Shown here: piece by piece, positions 1 to 7,493 of the stretch
Layout of the letters: every line of letters begins with the position of its first letter
Position numbering within the stretch: the first letter of the stretch is position 1
DNA from: Candidatus Helarchaeota archaeon
GTDB taxonomy: Archaea; Asgardarchaeota; Lokiarchaeia; Helarchaeales; JABXJV01
Length of the DNA: 21,173 bases
NCBI GenBank assembly: GCA_013375355.1
Contig: JABXJV010000011.1
Coordinates: forward strand, 1 to 21,173
Reading direction: 5' to 3'
Notes under the pieces: generated by a model
Told to the model about the DNA's origin: nothing
What the model saw: the letters and a program-made list of their open reading frames with translations, nothing else
Database searches by the model: none
Program-made: the position numbers and the translations under genes

Positions 1-113
1 ACATCCCTAAAAAGCCAGAAGAAAAAAAAGGTGATGAATTTTCAAGAAAGAAAAGAGGAAAAAAAATAATTGTTGAAAAAGAAGATAAAAAAATTAAGGT
101 GAATTTACCATGA
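1..113 (+). CDS. 3' end of a Lys/Glu-rich protein (partial)
   Basis: An open frame enters from the left edge (first whole codon at 3) and stops at TGA 111-113, leaving 36 residues. About half are Lys, Arg, Glu or Asp, with runs such as PEEKKGDE and EKEDKKIK, so this is a charged and probably disordered tail. No domain can be named. The next gene starts 19 bases later with its own strong ribosome site, so the two are probably co-transcribed. The frame is supported by its continuity to the edge and by the well-placed downstream gene. It is short, so confidence is moderate. Confidence 0.55.
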   Translation, partial: IPKKPEEKKGDEFSRKKRGKKIIVEKEDKKIKVNLP

Positions 114-120
114 ACCCAAA

Positions 121-126
121 GGAGGT
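121..126 (+). promoter_or_regulatory. Shine-Dalgarno site GGAGGT
   Basis: GGAGGT lies six bases before TTG 133 and nine before GTG 136. It supports initiation at one of these non-ATG codons. No ATG lies in frame nearby. Confidence 0.6.
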
Positions 127-132
127 AATTAA

Positions 133-804
133 TTGGTGTTAGATAATAAAGTATGTGGGTTAAGCATTCTTTATGGATTTCTAGGGATTTTTTTCGCAGT
201 AGTTATTATCATCCCTTTTAGAGTTGTATACCAATTAGAATCCTTTAGTTATTTCTATATTTTTGGTTATGATTCTCCTTTTTTCTTTTTAATACCTGAT
301 AACATTCGCATAATAATGTCTCGAGGTTTTATTCCCTTTGTCGCTGGGTTAGTATTATTTGCTATAAGTTTAATTATTTTTATTAAATTTAATAACAGCG
401 GAAGTCCGAGATCAGCAAAATTTGGCTATTTTTTCGTATTATGCTCAGCTGGTTTATTGATACTATCGGTAATAATTAATTATGTCGTTTATAGCAATCG
501 AATAATTAGTTACACACCCTTATTAATCACAGTTGCAATAAGTTTAACTGAAATTAATATTGGGACACTTATTTTTATTAGACGTAATGAACTTGAGATA
601 GCTTATTCAAAACCCACAAAAGCAAGAAGAGAAATTATAGAAGAAAAGAAAATAAAACCTATCACTCCACCTGAAATAAAAACCATCCTGAGTAAAGAAA
701 AAATTCCTACTACTGAAAAGCCCCTTCACTTTTGTCCTTATTGTGGCTTTAATGTCGGAATGGACCATAACTTTTGTCGAAAATGTGGGAGAGCATTAGA
801 ATAA
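133..804 (+). CDS. four-helix membrane protein with C-terminal zinc ribbon
   Basis: This 223-residue protein has hydrophobic segments near residues 10-30, 65-86, 98-120 and 128-150. A hydrophilic linker (about 151-198, Lys/Glu/Pro-rich) follows, ending in a zinc ribbon: CPYC at 201-204 and CRKC at 215-218. This is the common archaeal layout of a membrane domain with a cytoplasmic zinc-ribbon tail; no specific function is known to me. The start is TTG 133 (or GTG 136) behind GGAGGT. It follows a partial charged-protein gene by 19 bases, so the two may share a transcript. The gene converges with the Lin0512-family gene, which ends at 844. Confidence 0.8.
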   Translation: MVLDNKVCGLSILYGFLGIFFAVVIIIPFRVVYQLESFSYFYIFGYDSPFFFLIPDNIRIIMSRGFIPFVAGLVLFAISLIIFIKFNNSGSPRSAKFGYFFVLCSAGLLILSVIINYVVYSNRIISYTPLLITVAISLTEINIGTLIFIRRNELEIAYSKPTKARREIIEEKKIKPITPPEIKTILSKEKIPTTEKPLHFCPYCGFNVGMDHNFCRKCGRALE

Positions 805-843
805 ACAAGATTTCTTAAAACATTAGAATAGTAGCCCATATTA

Positions 844-1218
844 TTATATTTTTACCGAAACAGATACTGCTGCATTACAAACTATAATTTTATCTGAAGT
901 ATCACCTAATTCCTTAATCATTATTCCAGGAGCTATCATTCCGCCTTTTACGACTTCAATAGACTTAGTACCGAATGGCAAAGCCCTTAAAACTTTTTTC
1001 TTATCAATCTTCTCTGGAAATGGACAGCTTATTAAAACATCAACAATCATATCCAACGGGTTTTTTAAATCACAAATTTCTGACAAACCGCATAAACAAT
1101 TATTTGAAATCGCATTTTTTATTGCTTTTACTGCCGCACTAGTGCAATCATTATTATGACCATGTTGATCTACACCCATACCAATTTGTACTATAAATCT
1201 TTTACCTGAATCACTCAT
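844..1218 (-). CDS. Lin0512-family conserved protein
   Basis: The protein has 124 residues. The motifs GMGVDQHG (13-20), CLCGL (41-45), CPFPEKID (65-72) and the C-terminal IIVCNAAVSVSV (111-122) match the small conserved family named after Listeria lin0512 (TIGR02058). That family has no established biochemical role as far as I know. Length is normal for the family, and no signal peptide or membrane segment is present, so it should be cytosolic. I chose ATG 1218 because AAGGTGA (1224-1230 on the minus strand) sits five bases upstream; a longer frame from GTG 1227 would start inside that ribosome site. It is divergent from the flavoprotein gene at 1331, with 112 bases between them. Confidence 0.8.
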   Translation of the reverse strand: MSDSGKRFIVQIGMGVDQHGHNNDCTSAAVKAIKNAISNNCLCGLSEICDLKNPLDMIVDVLISCPFPEKIDKKKVLRALPFGTKSIEVVKGGMIAPGIMIKELGDTSDKIIVCNAAVSVSVKI

Positions 1219-1223
1219 AATTT

Positions 1224-1230
1224 TCACCTT
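1224..1230 (-). promoter_or_regulatory. Shine-Dalgarno site AAGGTGA for the Lin0512-family gene
   Basis: AAGGTGA on the minus strand is five bases before ATG 1218. The GTG inside it is in frame and would add three residues if wrongly taken as the start. Confidence 0.6.
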
Positions 1231-1330
1231 TATTTTTATTGAATTAATCTATCATACTATTTCTTTAAGAAAAGTAATAAAATATTTATTTATTATAAGC
1301 TATAATTTGATTTCTAGGAGTTAAAACCAT

Positions 1331-2503
1331 TTGTTTGATGTCGTTGTAGTTGGTGCTGGACCTGCAGGTAGTACAGCAGCGTTAACTCTAGGTAAGAAGG
1401 GATATAACGTTCTTTTGATTGATAAAAATAAATTTCCACGAGATAAACCTTGTGGGGGATGGATTACTCCTGAAGTATTAAAATTATTAGATTGGAATTA
1501 TGCCGAATTGCAAAAAAAAATATTTATAAGTCCTATCCGTGGATTAGCAGTTTATTCTCCTTCGCTTGAACATTTTTCAATTAAACGAAAAGAAATTTTA
1601 AGTTATGGTATTCTTCGTAATGAATTTGATAATTTAATAAAAAATGAGGCAGTAAATTCGGGAGTTACATTTTATGATGATACTAATTTTTCAAGTATAG
1701 AAATATTACAAGATAAAGTAAAAATCCAAACTAAAAAGGGTGAATTTGAATCAAAAATTTTAATTGGAGCTGATGGGACAAATTCTAAGGTAGCCAAATT
1801 AACTAAAATAAGAGAATCTTGGAAGGCATCTGAAAAAGTTTTAGATTTAGTTAGTGAAACCAAGATTCCAAAAAAATCGATTGACAAATTATATCCAGAT
1901 GATCTGGCTTATATTTTTTATAATAAAGAAGGAGGATATAACTGGATATACCCAAAAATTTGTCCAGAAAGATAATTTGCCTATGTAAATATCGGCATTG
2001 GTTGTAAATTATCTGAAATGAAAAAATCAAGGGAAATGTATTTTAATCATATAAAAACATTAAAGGAATTAAATTTGCTTCCTGATAATGTAAAACTTAA
2101 CAAACATACTGCTTGGCCATATGCGACATTTTTTGGTCCTAAAAATACCTATTCAGAACGATTATTATTAATTGGAGATGCCGCGGGCTTTTCAAGTAAT
2201 ATTGCGGGTGAGGGAATTCGAACTGCAATATTAAGTGGTATTTTAGCTGGACAAACAATTTCTGAAGTTGCTGATTATTCAACTAAAAGTTTAAAATTAT
2301 TTCAAAAAAAATGGAAAAAAGCCTTAAAAGTTGAATATAACATTGGTTCAACACTTCAATCCGTATTGAGTAAAGAAAAAGATTCTATAGATGAACTAAT
2401 AAATAGAATAAGAAGCGACGAAGAAGGACAAAATTTACTGATTAACTTGTTATTAGCAAAAGATCTAGAGCAAACATTTGGAAAATTAATGGAAAAAATC
2501 TAA
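1331..2503 (+). pseudogene. geranylgeranyl reductase-family FAD oxidoreductase, interrupted by one in-frame stop
   Basis: Read through, this is a 390-codon gene of normal family length. Residues 8-13 (GAGPAG) form the Rossmann FAD site, D31 ends the second strand, and PCGGW (40-44) is typical of the geranylgeranyl reductase/digeranylgeranylglycerophospholipid reductase group. IGADG follows near 148, and the second FAD motif GDAAG is at 282-286. Such enzymes reduce isoprenoid double bonds, including those of archaeal membrane lipids. Codon 215 (1973-1975) is TAA. The frame resumes at once as FAYVNIGIG, a stretch expected at this point of the family, so the cause is one substitution and not a frameshift. 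The start is TTG 1331, ten bases after AGGAG (1316-1320). It may be a recent pseudogene, a base-call error, or a readthrough product. Function is called at family level only. Confidence 0.8.
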
Positions 2504-2522
2504 TTAAGTCTGGTTGAATAAA

Positions 2523-2963
2523 ATGAATGAAAAGAAAATTAAGGAAATGAATTTAGCAGCACCATGTGGCATGTATTGTGGAACATGCAGGCAATATCTA
2601 GTATTAAAAAAGAATTTACTTAAAGAAAGAGGTTTTAAAAGAGGTTGTGAGGGTTGTAGGATACGGAATAAAAATTGTGTATTCTTAAGGAAATTTTGTG
2701 CAAAAATAAGGAAAAAAGAAATAGATTTCTGCTTTGAATGTGAGGAATTTCCATGCGAAAACCGAAAGAAAATTGATGATATATATAGTGAACGATATAA
2801 TTATAGTTTTGTTGATAACTTGTATAGAATAAAAGAGATTGGTGTAAAAAAGTGGTTAAAGGAGCAAGAAAATAAGTGGAAATGTCCAGAATGCGGAGGA
2901 AATCTTTGTATCCATGATAATGAATGTTATGATTGTGGGAAACCAATTTCGAATGATCGATGA
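2523..2963 (+). CDS. DUF3795-family cysteine-rich protein with C-terminal zinc ribbon
   Basis: The protein has 146 residues. The N-terminal APCGMYCGTC (13-22) followed by paired cysteines at 42/45 (GCEGC), 52, 59, 70/73 (CFEC) and 78 is the DUF3795 signature, a presumed metal- or cluster-binding fold of unknown activity. A second module at 121-138 (CPECGG, then CYDCG) is a separate zinc ribbon. No membrane segment is present. I prefer ATG 2523, five bases after a GGTTGA-like site; a TTG three codons earlier is also open. The gene starts 19 bases after the interrupted flavoprotein gene and is on the same strand, so the two are probably co-transcribed. It ends seven bases from the convergent M20 peptidase gene. 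Confidence 0.8.
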   Translation: MNEKKIKEMNLAAPCGMYCGTCRQYLVLKKNLLKERGFKRGCEGCRIRNKNCVFLRKFCAKIRKKEIDFCFECEEFPCENRKKIDDIYSERYNYSFVDNLYRIKEIGVKKWLKEQENKWKCPECGGNLCIHDNECYDCGKPISNDR

Positions 2964-2970
2964 AATTTTA

Positions 2971-4191
2971 TTATTTTAAATAATTTAAGGCTGTTATCGC
3001 GAACATTTTCGTAGTATTTATAAGATCCTCAATATAAACGAATTCATCTGCGGCATGAGGCTTATTATCTGCTCGGATTGATCCAAACAGCACGGTTTTA
3101 ATTCCTTTTTCTTGAAACCAGTGAGCGTCGGTAGTTGGTATGAATAATTTAAAATCTCTTTCTTCGTCAAAGACTATTTTTGCCGATTTTTTAACAGCTT
3201 TAGCAAATTCGGAATCGAGATCTAATGTTTGGGGTTCAAAGGAAAGTGGCATTTGAACAGATATCTCTAAATCAGGATCTTGCTTTTTAAGCTCCTCCAC
3301 AAAATCTAAAATTTTATTCTCTATATCCTTTACGTTCTGTTCAGGAATTGTATGGATACTGCAAGATAAAAAACATTTATCTGGCACTGTAGAGATTTTG
3401 GTTCCTCCATTTATTATTGCTAAATTGATATGACTGACTTTTGAAGGATGATCAGATGTGATAGGATATTTCGTCTCTTTTTTATTAAATTCTTCTTGTA
3501 ATTCCATTAAGAAATTTAAAATATTTACCATTTTCTGAATTGCGTTTATTCCAGAGTATTCATTTCTATTAGGCTCTGGTAAATCGGGAAAACCCATTCC
3601 ATGAGCTTGTTTACCCTTGATTAGGAACGTTATGAATGTTGCTCCCCCACAAAAACCGACTGGGTAATTACTAGGGCCATCTCCCAAAAGACAAGCATCT
3701 CCATTAATTATCCCTTTATCAATTAGATAACCAACTCCTCTCGTGCCTCCCATTTCTTCATCAATAGTCGCTGTGAGAATTAATTTTCCATTCAAACTAA
3801 CTCCCGATTCTATTAAAGCTTTAGCTGCAAATATTTCTGCTGTTACGCTTGATTTATTATCGGAAGCTCCTCGACCATAAATTTTATTATTAATTATCTC
3901 TCCTTTAAATGGATCCATTGTCCAGCCTTTAAACGCTTCAACGGTGTCTAAATGAGCAGAAAATATTAAAGTTTTTCCTTCGGTAGAACCCCATTTTCCA
4001 ATAACGTTATTTCTTTTATTTTTTGTTTCTAGTCCTATCTTATTCATTTTGTTTTCTACAAATTGTGAAATTTCTTTATATTTTCCTGGAGGATTTTCAG
4101 AAGGAATTTGTATAATCTGTTGATGAAACTTTATAATTTCATCTCGCATATTATCGATTTTATCTAAAATGATTTTTTCGATATTACTCAT
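2971..4191 (-). CDS. M20-family metallopeptidase (ArgE/DapE/CPG2-like)
   Basis: This 406-residue cytosolic enzyme has the complete two-metal site of clan MH: H80 with catalytic D82 (SAHLDT), D111 (GRGASDNK), catalytic E145 and ligand E146 (IDEEMGG), D171 (LGDGPS) and H379 (PHAADEF). A dimerisation-type lid domain lies between about 185 and 300. Family members hydrolyse N-acyl amino acids, small peptides or succinyl-diaminopimelate. The sequence does not tell me which, so acetylornithine deacetylase or carboxypeptidase labels would be guesses. ATG 4191 follows GGTGA (4198-4202) by six bases. The gene lies 15 bases after the membrane-protein gene (5406-4207) and is presumably in the same transcript. 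Confidence 0.9.
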   Translation of the reverse strand: MSNIEKIILDKIDNMRDEIIKFHQQIIQIPSENPPGKYKEISQFVENKMNKIGLETKNKRNNVIGKWGSTEGKTLIFSAHLDTVEAFKGWTMDPFKGEIINNKIYGRGASDNKSSVTAEIFAAKALIESGVSLNGKLILTATIDEEMGGTRGVGYLIDKGIINGDACLLGDGPSNYPVGFCGGATFITFLIKGKQAHGMGFPDLPEPNRNEYSGINAIQKMVNILNFLMELQEEFNKKETKYPITSDHPSKVSHINLAIINGGTKISTVPDKCFLSCSIHTIPEQNVKDIENKILDFVEELKKQDPDLEISVQMPLSFEPQTLDLDSEFAKAVKKSAKIVFDEERDFKLFIPTTDAHWFQEKGIKTVLFGSIRADNKPHAADEFVYIEDLINTTKMFAITALNYLK

Positions 4192-4206
4192 ATAATCTCA
4201 CCTATC

Positions 4207-5406
4207 CTAATCATGGAATAGAGCCTTTACATCATCCTGACAAAGGAATAAAATAATAGCCATAGGGAAAACGAAGAAAAATAATAATAACAATGGACTA
4301 ATGACAAAATACCTAAATATTTTCTTTTTTGTAAAGAGCCCAATTGAACCAATAACGCCTATTGAAGCAGAAATTAAAACAATTACACCAATTATGGGTA
4401 ACATATAAGTAAAATTTTGTAATGTCATTAAACTGATGATTTTTCCGAGCGTTAATTCCTCTGACAACATTATAATAATAAGAGAATCTTCCAAAGTAAA
4501 ACCGCTACCAATTAATAATCCAAATGATGTTATAATTTCTTCGAGATCTTCTCCTAGACCAAATAAGCGACCAATTATATCCGGCGAAATAATCCCAATT
4601 AACCCCAAAACGACGAATGCTACACTTATTCCTAGAGCTAAAATTGAAATTAACTTATAGTTTAAATTTACATCCATTATTGGAGTTTCTGGCTCGGTAA
4701 CTGGATTTTCATTAACATCATTGGCAGCATAGGATAGCAGACATAAAGGAATGAACAAAAATAGACCCATGAACATAACGACACTTACATCCAACTCTCC
4801 TCCAAAAACATCACCACCAAGAATAAAGTGGATTAAAAATAAAAAAACAATCGCCGCAATAAGGAAATAAAAAATATCCTTTAAATCTCTATTTAAAAAA
4901 TACATAATGAGCAGGGAAACAATCGTCATTATCACATAACCTAATATAATCAAAGATTCTGAGATATTTAAAGATGAAACTCCAAACCATAACACGTTCT
5001 CAAAAGGGATATGCCAATCTTGAAAAACGTGGATATTCATTCCTAGATGAAATAGAGTATCAACAAAAGTATGTGAAATCCCGCCTGCAATACATAAGAT
5101 ATATGCATTCCTCCATTTTACTTCACGCCTCCCATCATCTACTACTTCAAAAAATTTTCCTTTTCTTCTAAACGAAAAACGGGATAAATATGAATAATAT
5201 AAGGCAAGTGGAATGCACCATAAAACGTAGGATAAAATGGCGTGCATATCAAGCGGTAAGAATCCATAAGGCCAAAATGCATCTGGTCCATTCCAATTAT
5301 TGAGCACAAAAATGAGTGCAACTTTCCAATTCAACCTATCTCTCGCTATATACATTATTGGTATTACTAAAAAAAGCCCAAAAAGCAAATGAGCAATTCC
5401 TGGCAT
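4207..5406 (-). CDS. polytopic membrane protein, possibly YdjM-like metal-dependent hydrolase
   Basis: The protein has 399 residues and eight to ten hydrophobic segments (about 4-20, 56-74, 102-116, 152-172, 178-196, 207-226, 252-274, 336-358 and 366-388). The N-terminal third has a pattern resembling YdjM/DUF457 membrane hydrolases: H6 in MPGIAHL, D42, H55 in DMHAILS, and GGISHTFVDTLFH with H112, D116 and H120. Those residues could bind a metal at the membrane. The second half has no family I recognise. ATG 5406 has only a weak GTGA upstream. It is the first gene of a likely two-gene unit with the M20 peptidase. The YdjM resemblance is a motif impression and not a firm assignment. Confidence 0.65.
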   Translation of the reverse strand: MPGIAHLLFGLFLVIPIMYIARDRLNWKVALIFVLNNWNGPDAFWPYGFLPLDMHAILSYVLWCIPLALYYSYLSRFSFRRKGKFFEVVDDGRREVKWRNAYILCIAGGISHTFVDTLFHLGMNIHVFQDWHIPFENVLWFGVSSLNISESLIILGYVIMTIVSLLIMYFLNRDLKDIFYFLIAAIVFLFLIHFILGGDVFGGELDVSVVMFMGLFLFIPLCLLSYAANDVNENPVTEPETPIMDVNLNYKLISILALGISVAFVVLGLIGIISPDIIGRLFGLGEDLEEIITSFGLLIGSGFTLEDSLIIIMLSEELTLGKIISLMTLQNFTYMLPIIGVIVLISASIGVIGSIGLFTKKKIFRYFVISPLLLLFFFVFPMAIILFLCQDDVKALFHD

Positions 5407-5444
5407 GATTATTCACTTTTTTATTAAATCTTATTTCTTATAAT

Positions 5445-5456
5445 GTTTATATTATA
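5445..5456 (-). promoter_or_regulatory. candidate TATA box for the membrane protein/M20 operon
   Basis: On the minus strand the stretch reads TATAATATAAAC, about 40 bases before ATG 5406. This would place a start site about 15 bases upstream of the codon. The region is AT-rich throughout, so the call is tentative. Confidence 0.3.
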
Positions 5457-5488
5457 GATATAATAAATTAAAAAAAAGAAATTTTAGA

Positions 5489-5647
5489 TTATTTCCGTTT
5501 GTCCTCATATTTAAGGTTTTTAATAACAATTTTCTTGCCATCAATCTCCCAAAACATATAACATTCCAAGCAAGCTGCTCTTAGTTTCTCTGCAGCGGAA
5601 AAAGCTCCAAATATTACTGTATCATTTTGACATTTTGGACATTTCAT
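5489..5647 (-). CDS. small zinc-ribbon protein (52 aa)
   Basis: This short gene, easily missed, runs from ATG 5647 to TAA 5489-5491. The protein begins MKCPKC and has four cysteines as C3-x2-C6 and C26-x2-C29 (CLEC). A beta-rich, lysine-containing tail follows (WEIDGKKIVIKNLKYE). This is the layout of a free-standing zinc ribbon, probably a nucleic-acid- or protein-binding adaptor; no partner is visible. A weak AGTGA lies a few bases upstream. The codons are sensible, and the two CxxC pairs make chance unlikely. It lies 82 bases upstream of the membrane-protein gene on the same strand and could share its transcript. Confidence 0.65.
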   Translation of the reverse strand: MKCPKCQNDTVIFGAFSAAEKLRAACLECYMFWEIDGKKIVIKNLKYEDKRK

Positions 5648-5810
5648 TTTTTTCACTTTTTTGTTTAGTTAGAACAATATTAAAATGAAAAAATTCAATT
5701 TTTTATTTTTTTGGGTCAAAAATTAGTCATAATAAAGTAACTCAAACTAAAACATACTATTACGATTATACTAATTAATTTTTAATACCAAATGATAAAA
5801 TTAAGATTAA

Positions 5811-5820
5811 AAAATATAAA
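5811..5820 (+). promoter_or_regulatory. candidate TATA box for the GT-C/GH2 operon
   Basis: AAAATATAAA with an A-rich lead-in lies about 45 bases before ATG 5862. A start site near 5842 would leave a short leader carrying AAGG (5845-5848). The AT-rich background limits confidence. The rest of 5648-5861 shows nothing else. Confidence 0.3.
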
Positions 5821-5861
5821 ATTTTAATGAATTTTAGACAAACAAAGGAAATCAAAAAAAG

Positions 5862-7478
5862 ATGGAAAAATCCAAGTATCATTTATCAATAATCGCCATT
5901 CCTTGTTTAATTTTAATTCTATATTTCTCAAATATTAATAATTTCTTTCTATCCGATGATTTTATTTATTTATTTTATTCCCATTTCTTCACAATTTGGA
6001 CAAATCCATTGTTTGCTATTCAACCATTTGCCACCATTATATTTGAGGTTCAGAATTCTATTTTTAAATTCGATCCGCAAGGCTACCATTTTGTAAGTAT
6101 TGGAATCCATATTTTTAACAGCTGGTTAGTATTTTTTATTATAAATAAATTGACTAATAATGAAAGAAACAGCATTATTGGAAGTTTATTATTTGCCACT
6201 TTTCCTATCTTTAGTGAAACGGTTATTTGGATATCCGCACAATCTGAATTATGGATGACAGCTTTTATATTGCTATCATTTTTCTCTTATTTAAAATATA
6301 ACAAGCAAAATAGGTTGATTTGGTTAATTATAAGCATAATATATTTTGGATTAGCAATTTTGAGTAAACAAATCGCAATAATATTCATTCCGATTTACTT
6401 CTGTTTTGACGCACTTTTTGATGAGAATCTTAATAATTATTTTAAAGAATCCACCGAGCTTTTAGTAAAAGTGAGAAAAATTGGAAAATATAGTATTAAA
6501 TATTTACCATATCTAATTATAGTAATTATTTCTTATACTTTATTTAATTTCAATAATAAAATATACCTAAATAATACACCTTATTTTATATTTGCTGCAT
6601 TTCTAGATTTTATTCCTAATTCTTTCTTTCCTCTATTTCTAGATAATACTCTTTTATACACAATTCTATTTACTATCGGTTTTTTCGGTCTTATTGCTTG
6701 TTTCTATATAATTTTTAAAAGAAAGAATAAATTATTGATATTTAGTTTTATTTGGATAATTAGCATTATTATCGGATTTTCTATTTTTAATCTAACTAGT
6801 ATAGATATTTACTTTTATTTAATATTAATAAGCCCTACTACGACTCCCCAGGGGAGATTTTTTTACATAATTAGTGTTGGGGTTGCTATTTTTTATTCTG
6901 TTATTCTTGATTCTCTATATAAAAAGAAAATTAATTTAAAATTTAAGTTACCGATTTCTAGGGATTATGTCTTTTTTTCATTAATTATTTTCCTATTAAT
7001 TGGTAATTCTTTTTTAATTTATACTCAACAAGATAATTGGAAACGTGCTTCAAGAATCAGTTATAATATTTTACTCAAAACTTTTGCTACTATGCCAAAT
7101 GGGTCTCAAAATGTAAATATTTATTATATAAACGTACCAGACCATATAAATGATCCATTAGGTCCTAGTTGGAATACAAATTTTATATTTAGGAATGGAT
7201 TAGTGGAAATAATATACTTATTTTATCCCAATTGTAGGATTTTTAGCTTTAATATGATATATCATAAGAAAATCCTTGATTTTGAATTATCTGATTGGCG
7301 AATTCCGATTAGTGAAAATGAATTTAATCGATTTAGTAATGATAATAACTCATTGAATGTAATATTATTCTTCAATCCTGTCACTGAGCTTCTAATCGAC
7401 GTAAGTGGGCTTAATTATACTGATTTTGACCCGTATCCGTTCCTAGGAATCCCCAAACTAGAATATTGGTTCAAATAA
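5862..7478 (+). CDS. GT-C-type membrane glycosyltransferase
   Basis: This 538-residue polytopic protein starts with a first helix (about 8-26) followed by FLSDDF. D32 and D33 occupy the place of the catalytic acidic pair that GT-C enzymes keep in their first outer loop. The next stretch runs GYHFVSIGIHIFN (74-86), then FATFPIFSETVIWIS (111-125), then LAILSKQIA (164-172). It resembles the PMT/TMTC-like and DUF1736-type proteins, where KE or KQ follows a helix of this type. About ten or more further helices and a C-terminal extracytoplasmic part (about 400-538) follow. Such enzymes transfer sugars from lipid carriers such as dolichyl-phosphate mannose to proteins or lipids outside the membrane. 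The gene ends 15 bases before the GH2 gene. Donor and acceptor cannot be read from the sequence. Confidence 0.78.
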   Translation: MEKSKYHLSIIAIPCLILILYFSNINNFFLSDDFIYLFYSHFFTIWTNPLFAIQPFATIIFEVQNSIFKFDPQGYHFVSIGIHIFNSWLVFFIINKLTNNERNSIIGSLLFATFPIFSETVIWISAQSELWMTAFILLSFFSYLKYNKQNRLIWLIISIIYFGLAILSKQIAIIFIPIYFCFDALFDENLNNYFKESTELLVKVRKIGKYSIKYLPYLIIVIISYTLFNFNNKIYLNNTPYFIFAAFLDFIPNSFFPLFLDNTLLYTILFTIGFFGLIACFYIIFKRKNKLLIFSFIWIISIIIGFSIFNLTSIDIYFYLILISPTTTPQGRFFYIISVGVAIFYSVILDSLYKKKINLKFKLPISRDYVFFSLIIFLLIGNSFLIYTQQDNWKRASRISYNILLKTFATMPNGSQNVNIYYINVPDHINDPLGPSWNTNFIFRNGLVEIIYLFYPNCRIFSFNMIYHKKILDFELSDWRIPISENEFNRFSNDNNSLNVILFFNPVTELLIDVSGLNYTDFDPYPFLGIPKLEYWFK

Positions 7479-7493
7479 AAAAAAGGGTAGAAA

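Noticed and set aside
1973..1975. Possible recoded stop (selenocysteine or pyrrolysine) in the flavoprotein gene
   Set aside because: The codon is TAA. Archaeal recoding uses TGA or TAG, and no residue of the family requires Sec or Pyl at this position.
2635..2946. Open frame on the minus strand opposite the DUF3795 gene
   Set aside because: It is the shadow of a cysteine-rich gene with clear motifs. Its own product has no motif and no ribosome site.
5688..5703. Inverted repeat AAAAATT/AATTTTT upstream of the GT-C gene
   Set aside because: The loop is one base and the arms are pure A/T. In this AT-rich gap such matches are expected by chance.
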